62,636 nt of DNA, taken from NCBI GenBank assembly GCA_934481355.1, contig CAKSPH010000012.1, positions 1-62,636 on the forward strand, written 5' to 3'. A program made the position numbers and the translations under genes. Shown here piece by piece: positions 17,326 to 25,971 of the stretch. This DNA is from an uncultured Oscillospiraceae bacterium. GTDB taxonomy: Bacteria > Bacillota > Clostridia > Oscillospirales > Ruminococcaceae. Positions within the stretch are counted from its first letter, which is position 1, and the number at the start of each line of letters is the position of its first letter. The notes below the pieces were generated by a model that was not told the DNA's origin, did not search any database, and saw only the letters and a list, made by a program, of their open reading frames with translations.

Positions 17326-18489
17326 ATGACAAAGATAGATGTATTTTCAGGATTCCTCGGAGCAGGAAAGACCACGCTCATCAAGAAGCTCCTGAAGGAA
17401 GCATACGCAGGCGAAAAACTCGTGCTCATCGAGAACGAATTCGGTGAGATCGGTATAGACGGCGGATTCATGAAGGACGCCGGTATTCAGGTAACTGAGA
17501 TGAATCAGGGCTGCATCTGCTGCTCTCTTGTCGGAGACTTCGGCAAGGCTCTGGGACAGGTCCTGGAACAGTTCCACCCCGACCGTATCCTTATCGAGCC
17601 GTCCGGCGTAGGAAAGCTCTCTGATGTCCTCAAGGCCGTTATGAACGTTCACAGCGATGAGATCGTGCTCAACACCTATACAACAGTCGTTGACGCTTCC
17701 AAGATCAAAATGTATATGAAGAACTTCGGTGAGTTCTACAAGAATCAGGTGGAAACCGCCAAGACGATAATCCTAAGCCGCTCCCAGAAGCTCTCCGAGG
17801 AGAAGCTCGCAGAGGCTGTTGCAATGATCCGTCAGCTTAACGAGCATGCCACTATCGTTACCACTCCGTGGGATCAGATAAACGGCAAGCAGATACTTGA
17901 GGCAATGGAGATAAAGAACACATTTGCCGGGGAGCTTCTCAAGGACGAGGACATATGCCCTGTGTGTGGACATTCCCACCATCATGACGATGATGACGAG
18001 GATGAATGCTGCCACCATGATCACGACCATGAACATCACCACCATCACGATGACGATGATGATCACGATGAACACGATCATGAGCACCACCATCACCATG
18101 ATGACGATGATGACGATCACGAGTGCTGCCATCACGACCACGACGAGCACCACCACGATCATGACGGAGAGTGCGGCTGCGGACATCATCACCATCACCA
18201 CCATGGCCATGACGCTGACGAGGTATTCTCGAACTTCGGCGTTGAGACCGCGAAGAAGTTCACCCGTGAGGAGCTTGAGAACGCTCTTTCCAGGCTGTCC
18301 GGCGAGGAATACGGCTCCGTGCTCCGTGCAAAGGGTATCGTTGCAGGCGCAGACGGCGTCTGGTACCACTTTGACTTCGTTCCCGAGGAGTACGAGGTGC
18401 GCACCGGTTCCGCCGATGTTACCGGCAGAATGTGCGTGATCGGCGCAAAGCTGGAAGAAGACAAGATCAAGGCTCTGTTCGGAGTCTGA
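17326..18489 (+). CDS. COG0523/CobW-family GTPase with long His/Asp-rich metal-binding region
   Basis: A G3E-family GTPase and putative metal chaperone of 387 residues. The P-loop GFLGAGKTT is at 9-17, ENEFGEIGID at 36-45, and the metal-binding CICC motif (family CxCC) at 63-66. The base-recognition position reads LSRSQKLS rather than NKxD. From about residue 211 (CPVCGH) to 297 the chain is an extreme low-complexity run of His, Asp and Cys blocks able to hold many Zn, Ni or Co ions. The CobW C-terminal domain follows (VWYHFDFVPEEYEVR). It is the first gene of a four-gene operon and has AGAGGG before ATG. The metal is not determined by sequence. Confidence 0.9.
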   Translation: MTKIDVFSGFLGAGKTTLIKKLLKEAYAGEKLVLIENEFGEIGIDGGFMKDAGIQVTEMNQGCICCSLVGDFGKALGQVLEQFHPDRILIEPSGVGKLSDVLKAVMNVHSDEIVLNTYTTVVDASKIKMYMKNFGEFYKNQVETAKTIILSRSQKLSEEKLAEAVAMIRQLNEHATIVTTPWDQINGKQILEAMEIKNTFAGELLKDEDICPVCGHSHHHDDDDEDECCHHDHDHEHHHHHDDDDDHDEHDHEHHHHHDDDDDDHECCHHDHDEHHHDHDGECGCGHHHHHHHGHDADEVFSNFGVETAKKFTREELENALSRLSGEEYGSVLRAKGIVAGADGVWYHFDFVPEEYEVRTGSADVTGRMCVIGAKLEEDKIKALFGV

Positions 18490-18578
18490 TTTTAGGAATA
18501 TAAACACGACCCGCGTGCCGGAGCAAATCGGCTTTGCCCCGGGCGCGGGATTTCTGTAATTCAAGAAAGGAGCACAAA

Positions 18579-19526
18579 ATGGAGCTTCCTGTATATATGA
18601 TAACCGGATTTCTGGAGAGCGGAAAGACCTCCTTTATCCTTGATACGATAAGCGACAAACAGTTCACAAAGGGGCAGCGCACGCTGATAATCGCCTGCGA
18701 GGAGGGCGAGGTTGAATACGCGCCGGATATCCTGAAAGCCGCCAAGGCAGAGGTAGCCTTCATCGAGGACGAGGACGACTTCAACGAGGAAAACCTCACC
18801 GCGCTTGTGAAAAAGTACAAGCCTACCCAGATAATGCTTGAATACAACGGAATGTGGAGCCTCCGCACGATGGCTCAGAAAGCGCCGAAGGACTGGATAT
18901 TCTATCAGATTTTCATGTTCGTTGACCATTCGAAATATCAGGTTTATATGAACAATATGCGCCAGCTTCTCTCGGATAATTTCTCGGTCGCTGACATAGT
19001 CGTGTTCAACCGCTGTGAGAAAAATGCGGTGGACAAAAAGTCCCTGCGGCGCAGCATCAAGGCGCTCAACCCCAAGATAGACATGATGTTTGAGTACACG
19101 GACGGCACCATCGAGCAGGGATTCCAGGGGGACGATGAAATGCCCTACGACCTTAACGCCGACCCCATCGAAATCGTGCATGACGATTTCGGTTTGTGGT
19201 ATGTGGACATCATGAGCACTCCCGACCGATATCTCAACAAGAATATTCATGTTCGCGGAATGGTTTTCCGTGCTTCCAACGTTCCAAAGGGGTATTTCGT
19301 TATTTCCCGCCGCGCAATGACCTGCTGCGCTGACGATATTCAGGTCGTCGGGATACTTGTTAAGTCCCCGGACGAGGCAAAGTTAAAGGACGGCGAATGG
19401 GTAGAGGTCACAGGAAAGATAATCGCTGAGAAGCAGGCTGCATATAAGGGCGTAGGTCCCGTGCTGACGGCTTCTGAAATCAAGCCCGCTGAGGCGGCTC
19501 CAAGCGAGCTTGTATACTTTAGCTGA
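18579..19526 (+). CDS. CobW-like GTPase fused to a DUF1980/TIGR03943-like domain
   Basis: A 315-residue protein; ATG at 18579 follows AAAGGAG. Residues 1-180 form a second G3E GTPase domain with P-loop GFLESGKTS at 10-18 but no CxCC motif (the region reads ACEEGEVEY), and FNRCEK at the NKxD position. Residues about 205-300 ([38 protein letters not shown]) resemble the domain of YcgQ/TIGR03943 proteins that accompany DUF318-type permeases in metal trafficking. The His-rich GTPase lies directly upstream and the stop overlaps the mtnA start by 1 bp. The function, possibly metal delivery to MtaD or another enzyme, is inference. Confidence 0.82.
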   Translation: MELPVYMITGFLESGKTSFILDTISDKQFTKGQRTLIIACEEGEVEYAPDILKAAKAEVAFIEDEDDFNEENLTALVKKYKPTQIMLEYNGMWSLRTMAQKAPKDWIFYQIFMFVDHSKYQVYMNNMRQLLSDNFSVADIVVFNRCEKNAVDKKSLRRSIKALNPKIDMMFEYTDGTIEQGFQGDDEMPYDLNADPIEIVHDDFGLWYVDIMSTPDRYLNKNIHVRGMVFRASNVPKGYFVISRRAMTCCADDIQVVGILVKSPDEAKLKDGEWVEVTGKIIAEKQAAYKGVGPVLTASEIKPAEAAPSELVYFS

Positions 19527-20560
19527 TGGATAAAATATTCACAGTACGTTTGTCAGAGGACGAAAACGCTGTCGAGATACTCGACCAGACGCTTCTCCCG
19601 AACCGGACAGAGTACCTCCGGCTGGAAACCGCCGGGCAGATTTTCGAGGCGATTTCGGAGCTTCGCGTGCGCGGGGCTCCGGCAATAGGAGTATGCGCCG
19701 GCTTCGGAATGTATGTTCTTGCACGCGGAATGTCCGGAGATTTATTTCCGCAGCTCGAAAGGGCGGGGGAGTATCTGATCTCATCGCGCCCCACCGCGGT
19801 AAACCTGAGCTGGGCTGTAAACCGAATGCTGGACTGTGCGCGGAAGCACTGCGGCTCTTCTGATGAACTCCTGCCTGCGCTGAAAGCGGAGTGCACAGCT
19901 ATATGCGACGAGGACAGGGCGGTCTGCCGCGCTATCTCTGAAAACGGGCTTGCGCTCGTGCACGACGGCGACGGGATACTCACCCACTGCAACGCGGGAG
20001 CGCTCGCTGCGGTGGAATATGGCACCGGTCTGGGAACTCTCCTGCTCGGAAAAGAGCTTGGCTATAATTTCCGCGCCTATTGCGATGAAACCCGCCCGCT
20101 CCTTCAAGGCGCGCGCCTGACTTCCTTCGAGCTCAGTCATGCCGGTATAGATACAACGCTGATATGCGACAGCGCCGCTTCCATGCTGATGAAGCAGGGA
20201 AAAATACAGGCGTGTTTTGTCGGCTGCGACAGAGTCGCTGCAAACGGAGACACCGCGAACAAGATAGGAACGCGTTCTGTTGCGATAAACGCGAAATATC
20301 ACGGAATCCCGTTTTATGTGTTCTGCCCGCGCTCAACAATAGATTTCTCCTGTAAAACGGGAAACGACATCGTAATAGAAGAGCGCAGCGGCAACGAGAT
20401 AAAGACGAAATTCTTCAGCCAGCCCGTTGCGGAGGATTCGGTAAAGTGCTGGAATCCCGCGTTTGACGTAACTGACGCTGAACTCATAACCGCCATAGTC
20501 ACCGAGCGCGGAATCGCCCGCTATCCCTATACGGAATCTCTCAGAAAGCTGTTCAGCTAA
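19526..20560 (+). CDS. mtnA: S-methyl-5-thioribose-1-phosphate isomerase
   Basis: An isomerase of 344 residues in the eIF2B-like fold that converts 5-methylthioribose-1-phosphate to the ribulose form in methylthioadenosine (MTA) salvage. Family signatures are [26 protein letters not shown], the catalytic cysteine Cys155 ([12 protein letters not shown]) and the catalytic Asp235 ([17 protein letters not shown]). Its start codon overlaps the preceding stop (TGATG), giving coupled translation with the CobW-fusion gene. mtaD follows 12 bp later. No mtnK, mtnB or mtnD is nearby, so the full methionine cycle is not encoded here. Confidence 0.94.
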   Translation: MDKIFTVRLSEDENAVEILDQTLLPNRTEYLRLETAGQIFEAISELRVRGAPAIGVCAGFGMYVLARGMSGDLFPQLERAGEYLISSRPTAVNLSWAVNRMLDCARKHCGSSDELLPALKAECTAICDEDRAVCRAISENGLALVHDGDGILTHCNAGALAAVEYGTGLGTLLLGKELGYNFRAYCDETRPLLQGARLTSFELSHAGIDTTLICDSAASMLMKQGKIQACFVGCDRVAANGDTANKIGTRSVAINAKYHGIPFYVFCPRSTIDFSCKTGNDIVIEERSGNEIKTKFFSQPVAEDSVKCWNPAFDVTDAELITAIVTERGIARYPYTESLRKLFS

Positions 20561-20572
20561 CCGGAGGACAAC

Positions 20573-21838
20573 ATGAAATTACGCTTTTACAACGCTAAGA
20601 TACTTACAATGCAGGACGAGGAGATCATCTCCGGAGAGCTCCATACCGACGGCGGAACGATAACCTATGTCGGCGCGGAGAACAATTGCGGCGGCTTTGA
20701 CCGCGAAATCGACCTTTCCGGGAAGCTGATAATTCCCGGTTTCAAGAATGCGCACACACATTCCGCAATGACGTTCCTCAGGAGCTTCGCGGACGATCTT
20801 CCGCTGAACGACTGGCTTTACAATGCGGTTTTCCCGCACGAGGCAAAGCTCACGGAAGAAGCCGTGTATGTGTTCACCCAGCTTGCGAATATGGAGTATC
20901 TGACCAGCGGTATCACCTCCAGTTTTGATATGTATTTCAAGCTGGACAGCTACACGAAAGCCTGCACGGATATGGGTTACAAGACAGTGCTGTGCGGTTC
21001 CATAAACGACTTTGGCGGAACTGTCGGGGGTATCGAAGAGGAGTACAACAAGTTCAACAGCATTGACCCGCTGATAAGCTATCAGCTTGGATTCCATGCA
21101 GAGTACACCACTAAACGCGAAACTCTGGAGGGCATGGCTAAGCTCTCACAGAAGTATAAGGCGCCTATGTTCACCCACAACAGCGAGACCAAATCCGAGG
21201 TTGACGGCTGCCGTGAGCGCTATGGAATGACCCCGACCCAGCTTTTCGAGAAGCTCGGAATGCTGGAATACGGCGGCGGCGGATTCCACTGCGTGTGGTT
21301 CGATGAGGAGGATATGCGCATTGCAAAGGAGCGCGGGCTCTGGATAGTGACGAACCCCTCCAGCAACCTGAAGCTTGCAAGCGGAATAGCTCCGCTGTGC
21401 GAAATGAAGCGCCGCGGAATTGACAATCTCGCAATAGGCACTGACGGAGCGGCAAGCAACAACTGCCTTGATATGTTCCGTGAGATGTTCCTTGTAACTG
21501 CGCTCCAGAAATACCGCGAGAATGACGCGGCGGCTTTCCCGGCATTTGACGTGCTGAAGATGGCATGCTCCGGCGGAGCGCTTGCAATGGGGCTTTCCGA
21601 CTGTGACGTGCTTGCCCCCGGAAAGAAAGCCGACCTTGCGGTGATAGACCTGATGCAGCCGAATATGCAGCCGGAGCACAACATTGCAAAGAATCTGGTA
21701 TATTCCGGAACAAAGCAGAATGTCGTGATGACCGTTGTTGACGGCAGAATACTCTACGAAAATGGAAAGTTCATGACGGTTGACCCGGTGGAGATTTACT
21801 CCCGTGCCGCAAAGCTTGCAGATGAGATCTGCGGATAA
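20573..21838 (+). CDS. mtaD: Amidohydrolase, 5-methylthioadenosine/S-adenosylhomocysteine deaminase type
   Basis: A metal-dependent amidohydrolase of 421 residues that deaminates MTA or SAH, giving the inosine analogue. Metal ligands are visible: His61 and His63 in KNAHTHSAM, the histidine of QLGFHAEYTT, the histidine of PMFTHNSETKSEV and the aspartate of AIGTDGAASNN. The composite beta-sandwich is formed from both ends. Pairing with mtnA supports MTA as substrate; the alternative is a generic SAH or guanine-type deaminase. It needs Zn or Fe, which makes the two CobW genes upstream noteworthy. It ends at a strong terminator. Confidence 0.88.
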   Translation: MKLRFYNAKILTMQDEEIISGELHTDGGTITYVGAENNCGGFDREIDLSGKLIIPGFKNAHTHSAMTFLRSFADDLPLNDWLYNAVFPHEAKLTEEAVYVFTQLANMEYLTSGITSSFDMYFKLDSYTKACTDMGYKTVLCGSINDFGGTVGGIEEEYNKFNSIDPLISYQLGFHAEYTTKRETLEGMAKLSQKYKAPMFTHNSETKSEVDGCRERYGMTPTQLFEKLGMLEYGGGGFHCVWFDEEDMRIAKERGLWIVTNPSSNLKLASGIAPLCEMKRRGIDNLAIGTDGAASNNCLDMFREMFLVTALQKYRENDAAAFPAFDVLKMACSGGALAMGLSDCDVLAPGKKADLAVIDLMQPNMQPEHNIAKNLVYSGTKQNVVMTVVDGRILYENGKFMTVDPVEIYSRAAKLADEICG

Positions 21839-21850
21839 ACTGAATAGAAT

Positions 21851-21882
21851 ATGCCCCGAAAGCCTGCAAGCTTCCGGGGCAT
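21851..21882. terminator. Terminator shared by mtaD and the GH13 gene
   Basis: ATGCCCCG-A-AAGC / GCTT-C-CGGGGCAT hairpin followed by TTTTTG on the plus strand. The convergent GH13 gene ends at 21889. Confidence 0.87.
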
Positions 21883-21888
21883 TTTTGT

Positions 21889-23433
21889 TTATTTAAGTTT
21901 GATGAAGCAAGCGGAAACCGGCTGTGCCGTTACCTTTCCGCCGGAGAGCGCTGCTTCGCCGCCGAAGCTGTATATTACTTCTGCCGCTTCTCCGTCAAAG
22001 CTGAATTCTGTTTTCTTATCAGACGGATTCAGCACAACGAGTATCTTTTCGTTACCTGCTGTCCTAACATAAGCAAGCGGGTAGCTTTCCTTTCCGTAAT
22101 AGGCAAATCTGATATCGCCGCGGCTCTGGAGCGCAGGGTGCGCCATTCTTATTGAAATGAGCTTCTTGACCTCGCTTCTGAGTGAATCAGGGTCGGACAT
22201 CTGTGATTCAGCGTTCGGTCTGTTGGCGTCAGGGTCGAGCGGGATATAAAGCTTGTCAGTTCCTGCGTCAGAGAATCCGGCATTCCTGCCGCCGTTCCAC
22301 TGCATGGGTGAGCGCGAGCCTGTTCTTCCGTAGCCGCCCTCAACAGAGGTGAGCCCCTCTACATAGCGCATACCGATCTCGTCGCCATAGTAAATGAACG
22401 GAGCTCCGGGCATGGAAAGCAGAAATGCGAACGCGGTCTTGAGCTTGTCGCCGTGAACCCACTTTGCAAGTCTGTCCATATCGTGGTTTCCGGAGGGAAT
22501 GCAGATAAGTCCCTTGTGCTCGGATTTTTCGCAGTTTTCAATGTACTTTTTCACGAATTCGCTGCAATCTCCGTTTCCCTCAAAGAACGGCTGACCATAG
22601 CGGAACAGGTCGTTGTAATGCGAAGGTCCGAAGTGCAGCAGAAAATCCATGTGGAATCCGCCCTGAAGGCTCTTGTCAGGCTCGCCCCACTCGGAGACCA
22701 TGGCAGCCTCCGGGAACTCCGCGTCAAGGAACTCGCGGACGTCCTGCCAGAGCTTGATTGTGCCCTTTCCGTCCTCGTCGTTCTTGACAAGGGAACCTGC
22801 CATATCAACGCGGAATCCGTCACAGCCGCGTGACAGCCAGAATCTCATTACATCCTTCATTGCGCTGCGTGTTGCGAGCGCCCCCTCGGAGTCCATACTC
22901 TGCTGCCACGGTCTTTCAGGCTTATAGTAGCCATAGTTCAGCGCCGGCTGATGGGTGAAGAAGTTGACTGCGCAGCTTCCGTCACGGTCGGAGATACCAC
23001 GCAGTGAGCCATAGCCCGTGGGTTCTTCCCAGATGCTGTTTGTCCAGACGTAGCGGTCAGTGTACTCATTGCGCTCCGCTTTCATGGATTCAAGGAACCA
23101 CGGGTGCTTCCATGATGTGTGTCCGGGGACAAGATCCAGCAGGACGTGCATTCCGCGCCTGTGCGCTTCGTTGAACAGGTTGATGAGGTCGTCGTTTGTG
23201 CCGTATCTGGGAGCTACCCTGCAGTAGTCTGCAACATCGTATCCCGCGTCGCCGAACGGGGAATCGAAGCATGGATTTATCCACAGTGCCGTGCAGCCGA
23301 GTTCAGCGATGTAGTCCAGCTTTTCGGTGATTCCGGGAATGTCGCCTATACCGTCGCCGTTGGTATCGTAGAACGACTGAGGATAAACCTCGTAGAATAC
23401 TGCGTTGTTGAGCCATTCGGGTTGTCTGTTCAT
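21889..23433 (-). CDS. GH13 alpha-glucosidase/alpha-amylase-family enzyme
   Basis: A cytoplasmic GH13 enzyme of 514 residues without signal peptide. The (beta/alpha)8 barrel has region I VPGHTS (instead of the usual ending DHN/NHT), the nucleophile Asp210 in GFRVDMAG, the acid/base Glu248 in VSEWGEP and Asp318 in GNHDMDR. N-terminal YEVYPQSFYDTNGDGIGD and a C-terminal beta domain match oligo-1,6-glucosidase and trehalose-6-phosphate hydrolase subfamilies. It probably cleaves short alpha-glucans or maltodextrins; exact linkage is not determinable. AGGAGG precedes the ATG. It is divergent from an AraC regulator that may control it. Confidence 0.9.
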   Translation of the reverse strand: MNRQPEWLNNAVFYEVYPQSFYDTNGDGIGDIPGITEKLDYIAELGCTALWINPCFDSPFGDAGYDVADYCRVAPRYGTNDDLINLFNEAHRRGMHVLLDLVPGHTSWKHPWFLESMKAERNEYTDRYVWTNSIWEEPTGYGSLRGISDRDGSCAVNFFTHQPALNYGYYKPERPWQQSMDSEGALATRSAMKDVMRFWLSRGCDGFRVDMAGSLVKNDEDGKGTIKLWQDVREFLDAEFPEAAMVSEWGEPDKSLQGGFHMDFLLHFGPSHYNDLFRYGQPFFEGNGDCSEFVKKYIENCEKSEHKGLICIPSGNHDMDRLAKWVHGDKLKTAFAFLLSMPGAPFIYYGDEIGMRYVEGLTSVEGGYGRTGSRSPMQWNGGRNAGFSDAGTDKLYIPLDPDANRPNAESQMSDPDSLRSEVKKLISIRMAHPALQSRGDIRFAYYGKESYPLAYVRTAGNEKILVVLNPSDKKTEFSFDGEAAEVIYSFGGEAALSGGKVTAQPVSACFIKLK

Positions 23434-23553
23434 TTTATTTCCTCCTTGGTGGGTTGAATTTTTCTTTTCTATATGATATAATACTACACAACGGTTATGA
23501 TTTCTACTGAAAAAATACCTAAAACTGATACTATAATATTTTGGAGGCGCATT

Positions 23554-24441
23554 GTGAATACAGAGGCTTCAAGGGAGCACCGTGAACACACCAACGGCTA
23601 TAAACCATTCAGCTACTATAAATGCAGCATACCGGAGTTTTTCCTGAGTGTTCCTCTGCACTGGCATCCGGAGCTGGAGCTTAACTTCATTCATGACGGA
23701 TGCGCAGAGTTCATATGTGGCGATGAGCGATTCACAGCCTGTGCGGGGGAGATGGTCGTGATACTTCCGGATATGCTCCATTCCGTGAGCCGTTCCGGAG
23801 ATATGCACTGCGCCTATGATACGGTGGTTTTCGGACTTTCTATGCTTGGCTCGCAGGATACGGACAGGAGCGCAGCCATGTGCATACAGCCACTTGCAGG
23901 GAGCTGCGGGATACACAGCCTGATAACCCCGGATCACCCGTATTATATGGAACTTCGCACAGGCGCCGAGCAGATATTCTCCTGTGTAAAAGGGGATTCC
24001 GCAATGCTGGATATGCTGATGAAAAGTGAGCTGCTGCGCTTTTTCTGGCTGCTCTGCGAGAGCGGTAGCATTTTCACAGTCAGCCGGAACGTCCCCGGGA
24101 ATGCGGAGCTGATACGCCCTGCGATACAGTACATAACCGGGAATTACGCCGAGCCGATAACAATAGACGCATTAGCGGAGCTTACGCATCTCAGCAGGAG
24201 CTATTTTATGAGCTGCTTCCGACGGGCGGCGGGAATGGGCGCGATAGAATATGTGAATCAGGTCAGGGCACGCGCGGCAGTAAAGCTTCTGCGCTCAACG
24301 GAGCGAGGGATTGCCGATATTGCATACGAATGCGGATTCAGAAATCTTTCAAATTTCAACCGCCAGTTCAGGAATATCGCCGGAGTCACCCCGTCTGAAT
24401 ATCGCAGGATCGCTAACGGGATCTTTAGCGGTCATGAATGA
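23554..24441 (+). CDS. AraC-family transcriptional regulator
   Basis: GTG at 23554 with GGAGG 6 nt upstream is preferred over an ATG at 23497 that would lie upstream of a TATAAT (23532-23537). The 295-residue product has an N-terminal cupin sensor domain (LHWHPELELNFI, AGEMVVILPDMLHSV) and two C-terminal helix-turn-helix motifs (IDALAELTHLSRSYFMSCF, then IADIAYECGFRNLSNFNRQF with GVTPSEYR). Such regulators often sense sugars, and the divergent GH13 gene is the obvious candidate target. Confidence 0.88.
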   Translation: MNTEASREHREHTNGYKPFSYYKCSIPEFFLSVPLHWHPELELNFIHDGCAEFICGDERFTACAGEMVVILPDMLHSVSRSGDMHCAYDTVVFGLSMLGSQDTDRSAAMCIQPLAGSCGIHSLITPDHPYYMELRTGAEQIFSCVKGDSAMLDMLMKSELLRFFWLLCESGSIFTVSRNVPGNAELIRPAIQYITGNYAEPITIDALAELTHLSRSYFMSCFRRAAGMGAIEYVNQVRARAAVKLLRSTERGIADIAYECGFRNLSNFNRQFRNIAGVTPSEYRRIANGIFSGHE

Positions 24442-24442
24442 A

Positions 24443-24471
24443 AATGCCCCCGGCACAGAACCAGGGGCATT
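24443..24471. terminator. Terminator between convergent genes
   Basis: AATGCCCC / GGGGCATT hairpin with a 13-nt loop. The minus strand continues with TTTTC, serving the gene that ends at 24484, and it also closes the AraC gene. Confidence 0.75.
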
Positions 24472-24483
24472 AAAGATTTGATT

Positions 24484-25080
24484 TTACTTGAAGAGTTCAG
24501 CAAACTTAAGTGCAAACTGAACGTTTCCGAAAACATAGAGACTTCCGTTTTCAACGGCTTCCTTAACAGTGGTCTTGCCGTCAGCGATAGCGAGTGCAAC
24601 ATCAACCGGGACCGCCGCCTCAAGGTCTCTTTCGATGTAGTCGTAGGGAGCAACGGAAACTTTGCCGTTCCTTACCTCAATATACATATGAGCCTCAAAA
24701 GAACCGTACAGCTTGATGTCGACAGCGGCCCTGCCATCGGCAGCGACATTTTTTGCAGCAGCCTTGTCGATGCGCTTGTAGATTTTTGCAACTACATCGT
24801 CAACTGTAATGGGCTTGGGCTTTCTTCCGGCGCGCTTCTTTGGTGCCTCTGACTTTGCAGGAGCCTCTGACTTTTTGGCAGCGGGCTTCCTGGTAGAAGC
24901 CTTTTTAACTTCCCTGGTCTTGCTCTCAGCCTTGGGAGTTTCTGCAGGAGCAGCCTTCGAAGCCTTTACCTCAACGGGTTTTGCAGTCTTTTCAGCAACG
25001 TCCTTTTCAGCGGAAGTCTTAACTGTGGCTTCTGCTTTTTCTGCGGTAGTGGTCTTGGTATTTTTCTTAGGTCTAGGCAT
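24484..25080 (-). CDS. Lys/Ala-rich protein with C-terminal SCP2-like domain
   Basis: A 198-residue protein starting MPRPKKNTKT (ATG 25080 after AAAGGAAA). Residues 1-105 are a disordered Lys/Ala/Glu/Pro tail with histone-H1-like PAAKKSEAPAKSEA blocks. Residues about 110-198 are globular (VDIKLYGSFEAHMYIEVRNG, then AAVPVDVALAIADGKTTVKE, GSLYVFGNVQFALKFAELF). The pattern of an acidic helix, a Gly-x-Leu strand and a Gly-Asn-x-x-x-Ala-Leu end resembles SCP2 sterol-carrier folds; this is a suggestion only. The basic tail could bind nucleic acid. Own promoter at 25148-25176. Confidence 0.7.
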   Translation of the reverse strand: MPRPKKNTKTTTAEKAEATVKTSAEKDVAEKTAKPVEVKASKAAPAETPKAESKTREVKKASTRKPAAKKSEAPAKSEAPKKRAGRKPKPITVDDVVAKIYKRIDKAAAKNVAADGRAAVDIKLYGSFEAHMYIEVRNGKVSVAPYDYIERDLEAAVPVDVALAIADGKTTVKEAVENGSLYVFGNVQFALKFAELFK

Positions 25081-25147
25081 AATAAATTTTCCTTTCAAAT
25101 ATCCCATGGCATGGCGAGATTGAACGCACCTGCCATATTGTAAATAT

Positions 25148-25176
25148 ATGATAACATATTTGCGTAATTTTTGCAA
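25148..25176 (-). promoter_or_regulatory. Promoter of the Lys/Ala-rich protein gene
   Basis: Minus strand TTGCAA (25176-25171), 17 nt, TATCAT (25153-25148). Confidence 0.65.
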
Positions 25177-25238
25177 CAGTTTTTTAGAAAAATATTTCTG
25201 TTTTCGGAGATAAATCAAGGAAAAAGGTGAAAAAATGT

Positions 25239-25589
25239 TCAGGCTGATACTGTGCGGTCTTCTTCGGGTATATGCTCTTTATAAACGACGCTCTCGGCGT
25301 TTGCAGCAGCTCGGGCTTCGATCAGCAGCCTGCGGACTTTCTCGCGGATAAAATACATCGAAACCTGTTTTGCGGTAAGCAATACAGCAAACAAAACTGC
25401 AAATGTCATTGCAGTGCTGAGCAGATGCCCTGGGACGTTTTCGCCGTAAATTACGGCAGCGGAAGCGAATGAAACTATATCTATAAACGCGAGTGCAATG
25501 GCTGACATAGCCAGTACAGAGTTAAGTTCGTGATTTATTTTGCCGATTACCCTGTTGTATTCCTTCTTTAAATGTTCATTATAAATCAT
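25239..25589 (-). CDS. Small two-helix membrane protein, unknown
   Basis: A 116-residue protein with two predicted transmembrane helices (about residues 25-48, SVLAMSAIALAFIDIVSFAS, and 58-80, LSTAMTFAVLFAVLLTAKQV) flanked by charged, helical ends. The family is not recognised. AAGGAGG precedes the ATG. It is transcribed away from the diguanylate cyclase promoter region. The C-terminus is acidic and probably cytoplasmic. Confidence 0.6.
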   Translation of the reverse strand: MIYNEHLKKEYNRVIGKINHELNSVLAMSAIALAFIDIVSFASAAVIYGENVPGHLLSTAMTFAVLFAVLLTAKQVSMYFIREKVRRLLIEARAAANAESVVYKEHIPEEDRTVSA

Positions 25590-25762
25590 TGCGTGAACAC
25601 CTCCTTGTTCAGCATTATAGCATACATGAACGGAAAAATCAAGCCCTTTTTTGATACAATTAAGGTATTTACAATAAATTTTTTAAAAAATCCTATGCTG
25701 TATAGTAGCATAAAAACCAATTCGTGTAAATAAGGTTGTTTGTGAAATTTTCGTGTATTGTC

Positions 25763-25791
25763 TTTACAAATCATATATTGAGTGATATAAT
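25763..25791 (+). promoter_or_regulatory. Promoter of the PAS-GGDEF gene
   Basis: TTTACA (25763-25768), 17 nt, TATAAT (25786-25791). Transcription should start near 25798, so the inverted-repeat element at 25811-25939 is inside the 5' UTR. The c-di-GMP-I and c-di-GMP-II riboswitch signatures are not seen. Confidence 0.8.
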
Positions 25792-25810
25792 AGTAACTGT
25801 TATTATTATT

Positions 25811-25939
25811 GGTCATATCTAAAAAATCTCACATGAGCGAAAATGTGCAGTGCACACCATCTTCGTTGTAAACCCTCGCAAGGCTTTCCTGGAAGTTGGC
25901 ACATCCTGCCCGTTTTCACAAGGATTTTTAGAGGCTCCC
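25811..25939 (+). repeat. Inverted-repeat element, family B, in a 5' UTR
   Basis: Ends GGTCATATCTAAAAAATC (25811-25828) and, in reverse complement, GGGAGCCTCTAAAAATCC (25922-25939) are imperfect inverted repeats. Internal text CATCTTCGTTGTAAACC matches the copy at 37246-37433 (CATCTGCTTCGTTGTCAAACC). At 129 bp it is shorter and more diverged than that copy. It could be a miniature transposable element or a structured leader RNA. Confidence 0.6.
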
Positions 25940-25971
25940 TGTTAAAACTTAACGATCCGGAGGTAGCTACA

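Noticed and set aside
17985..18215. Periodic cat/gat-type repeats, possible CRISPR or tandem DNA repeat
   Set aside because: In frame they encode the His/Asp-rich protein segment; no spacer-repeat structure and no cas genes.
17773..18564. Hydrophobic 263-codon frame on the minus strand opposite the CobW gene
   Set aside because: The Val/Ile/Met-rich text is the reverse complement of the His/Asp repeat codons, not a membrane protein.
25792..25971. c-di-GMP riboswitch upstream of the GGDEF gene
   Set aside because: Conserved GEMM-I and GEMM-II words are absent; the leader instead matches the repeat at 37246-37433.
25843..25971. N-terminal extension of the PAS-GGDEF protein
   Set aside because: The extension would be translated from the inverted-repeat element; GGAGG before ATG 25972 gives a better start.
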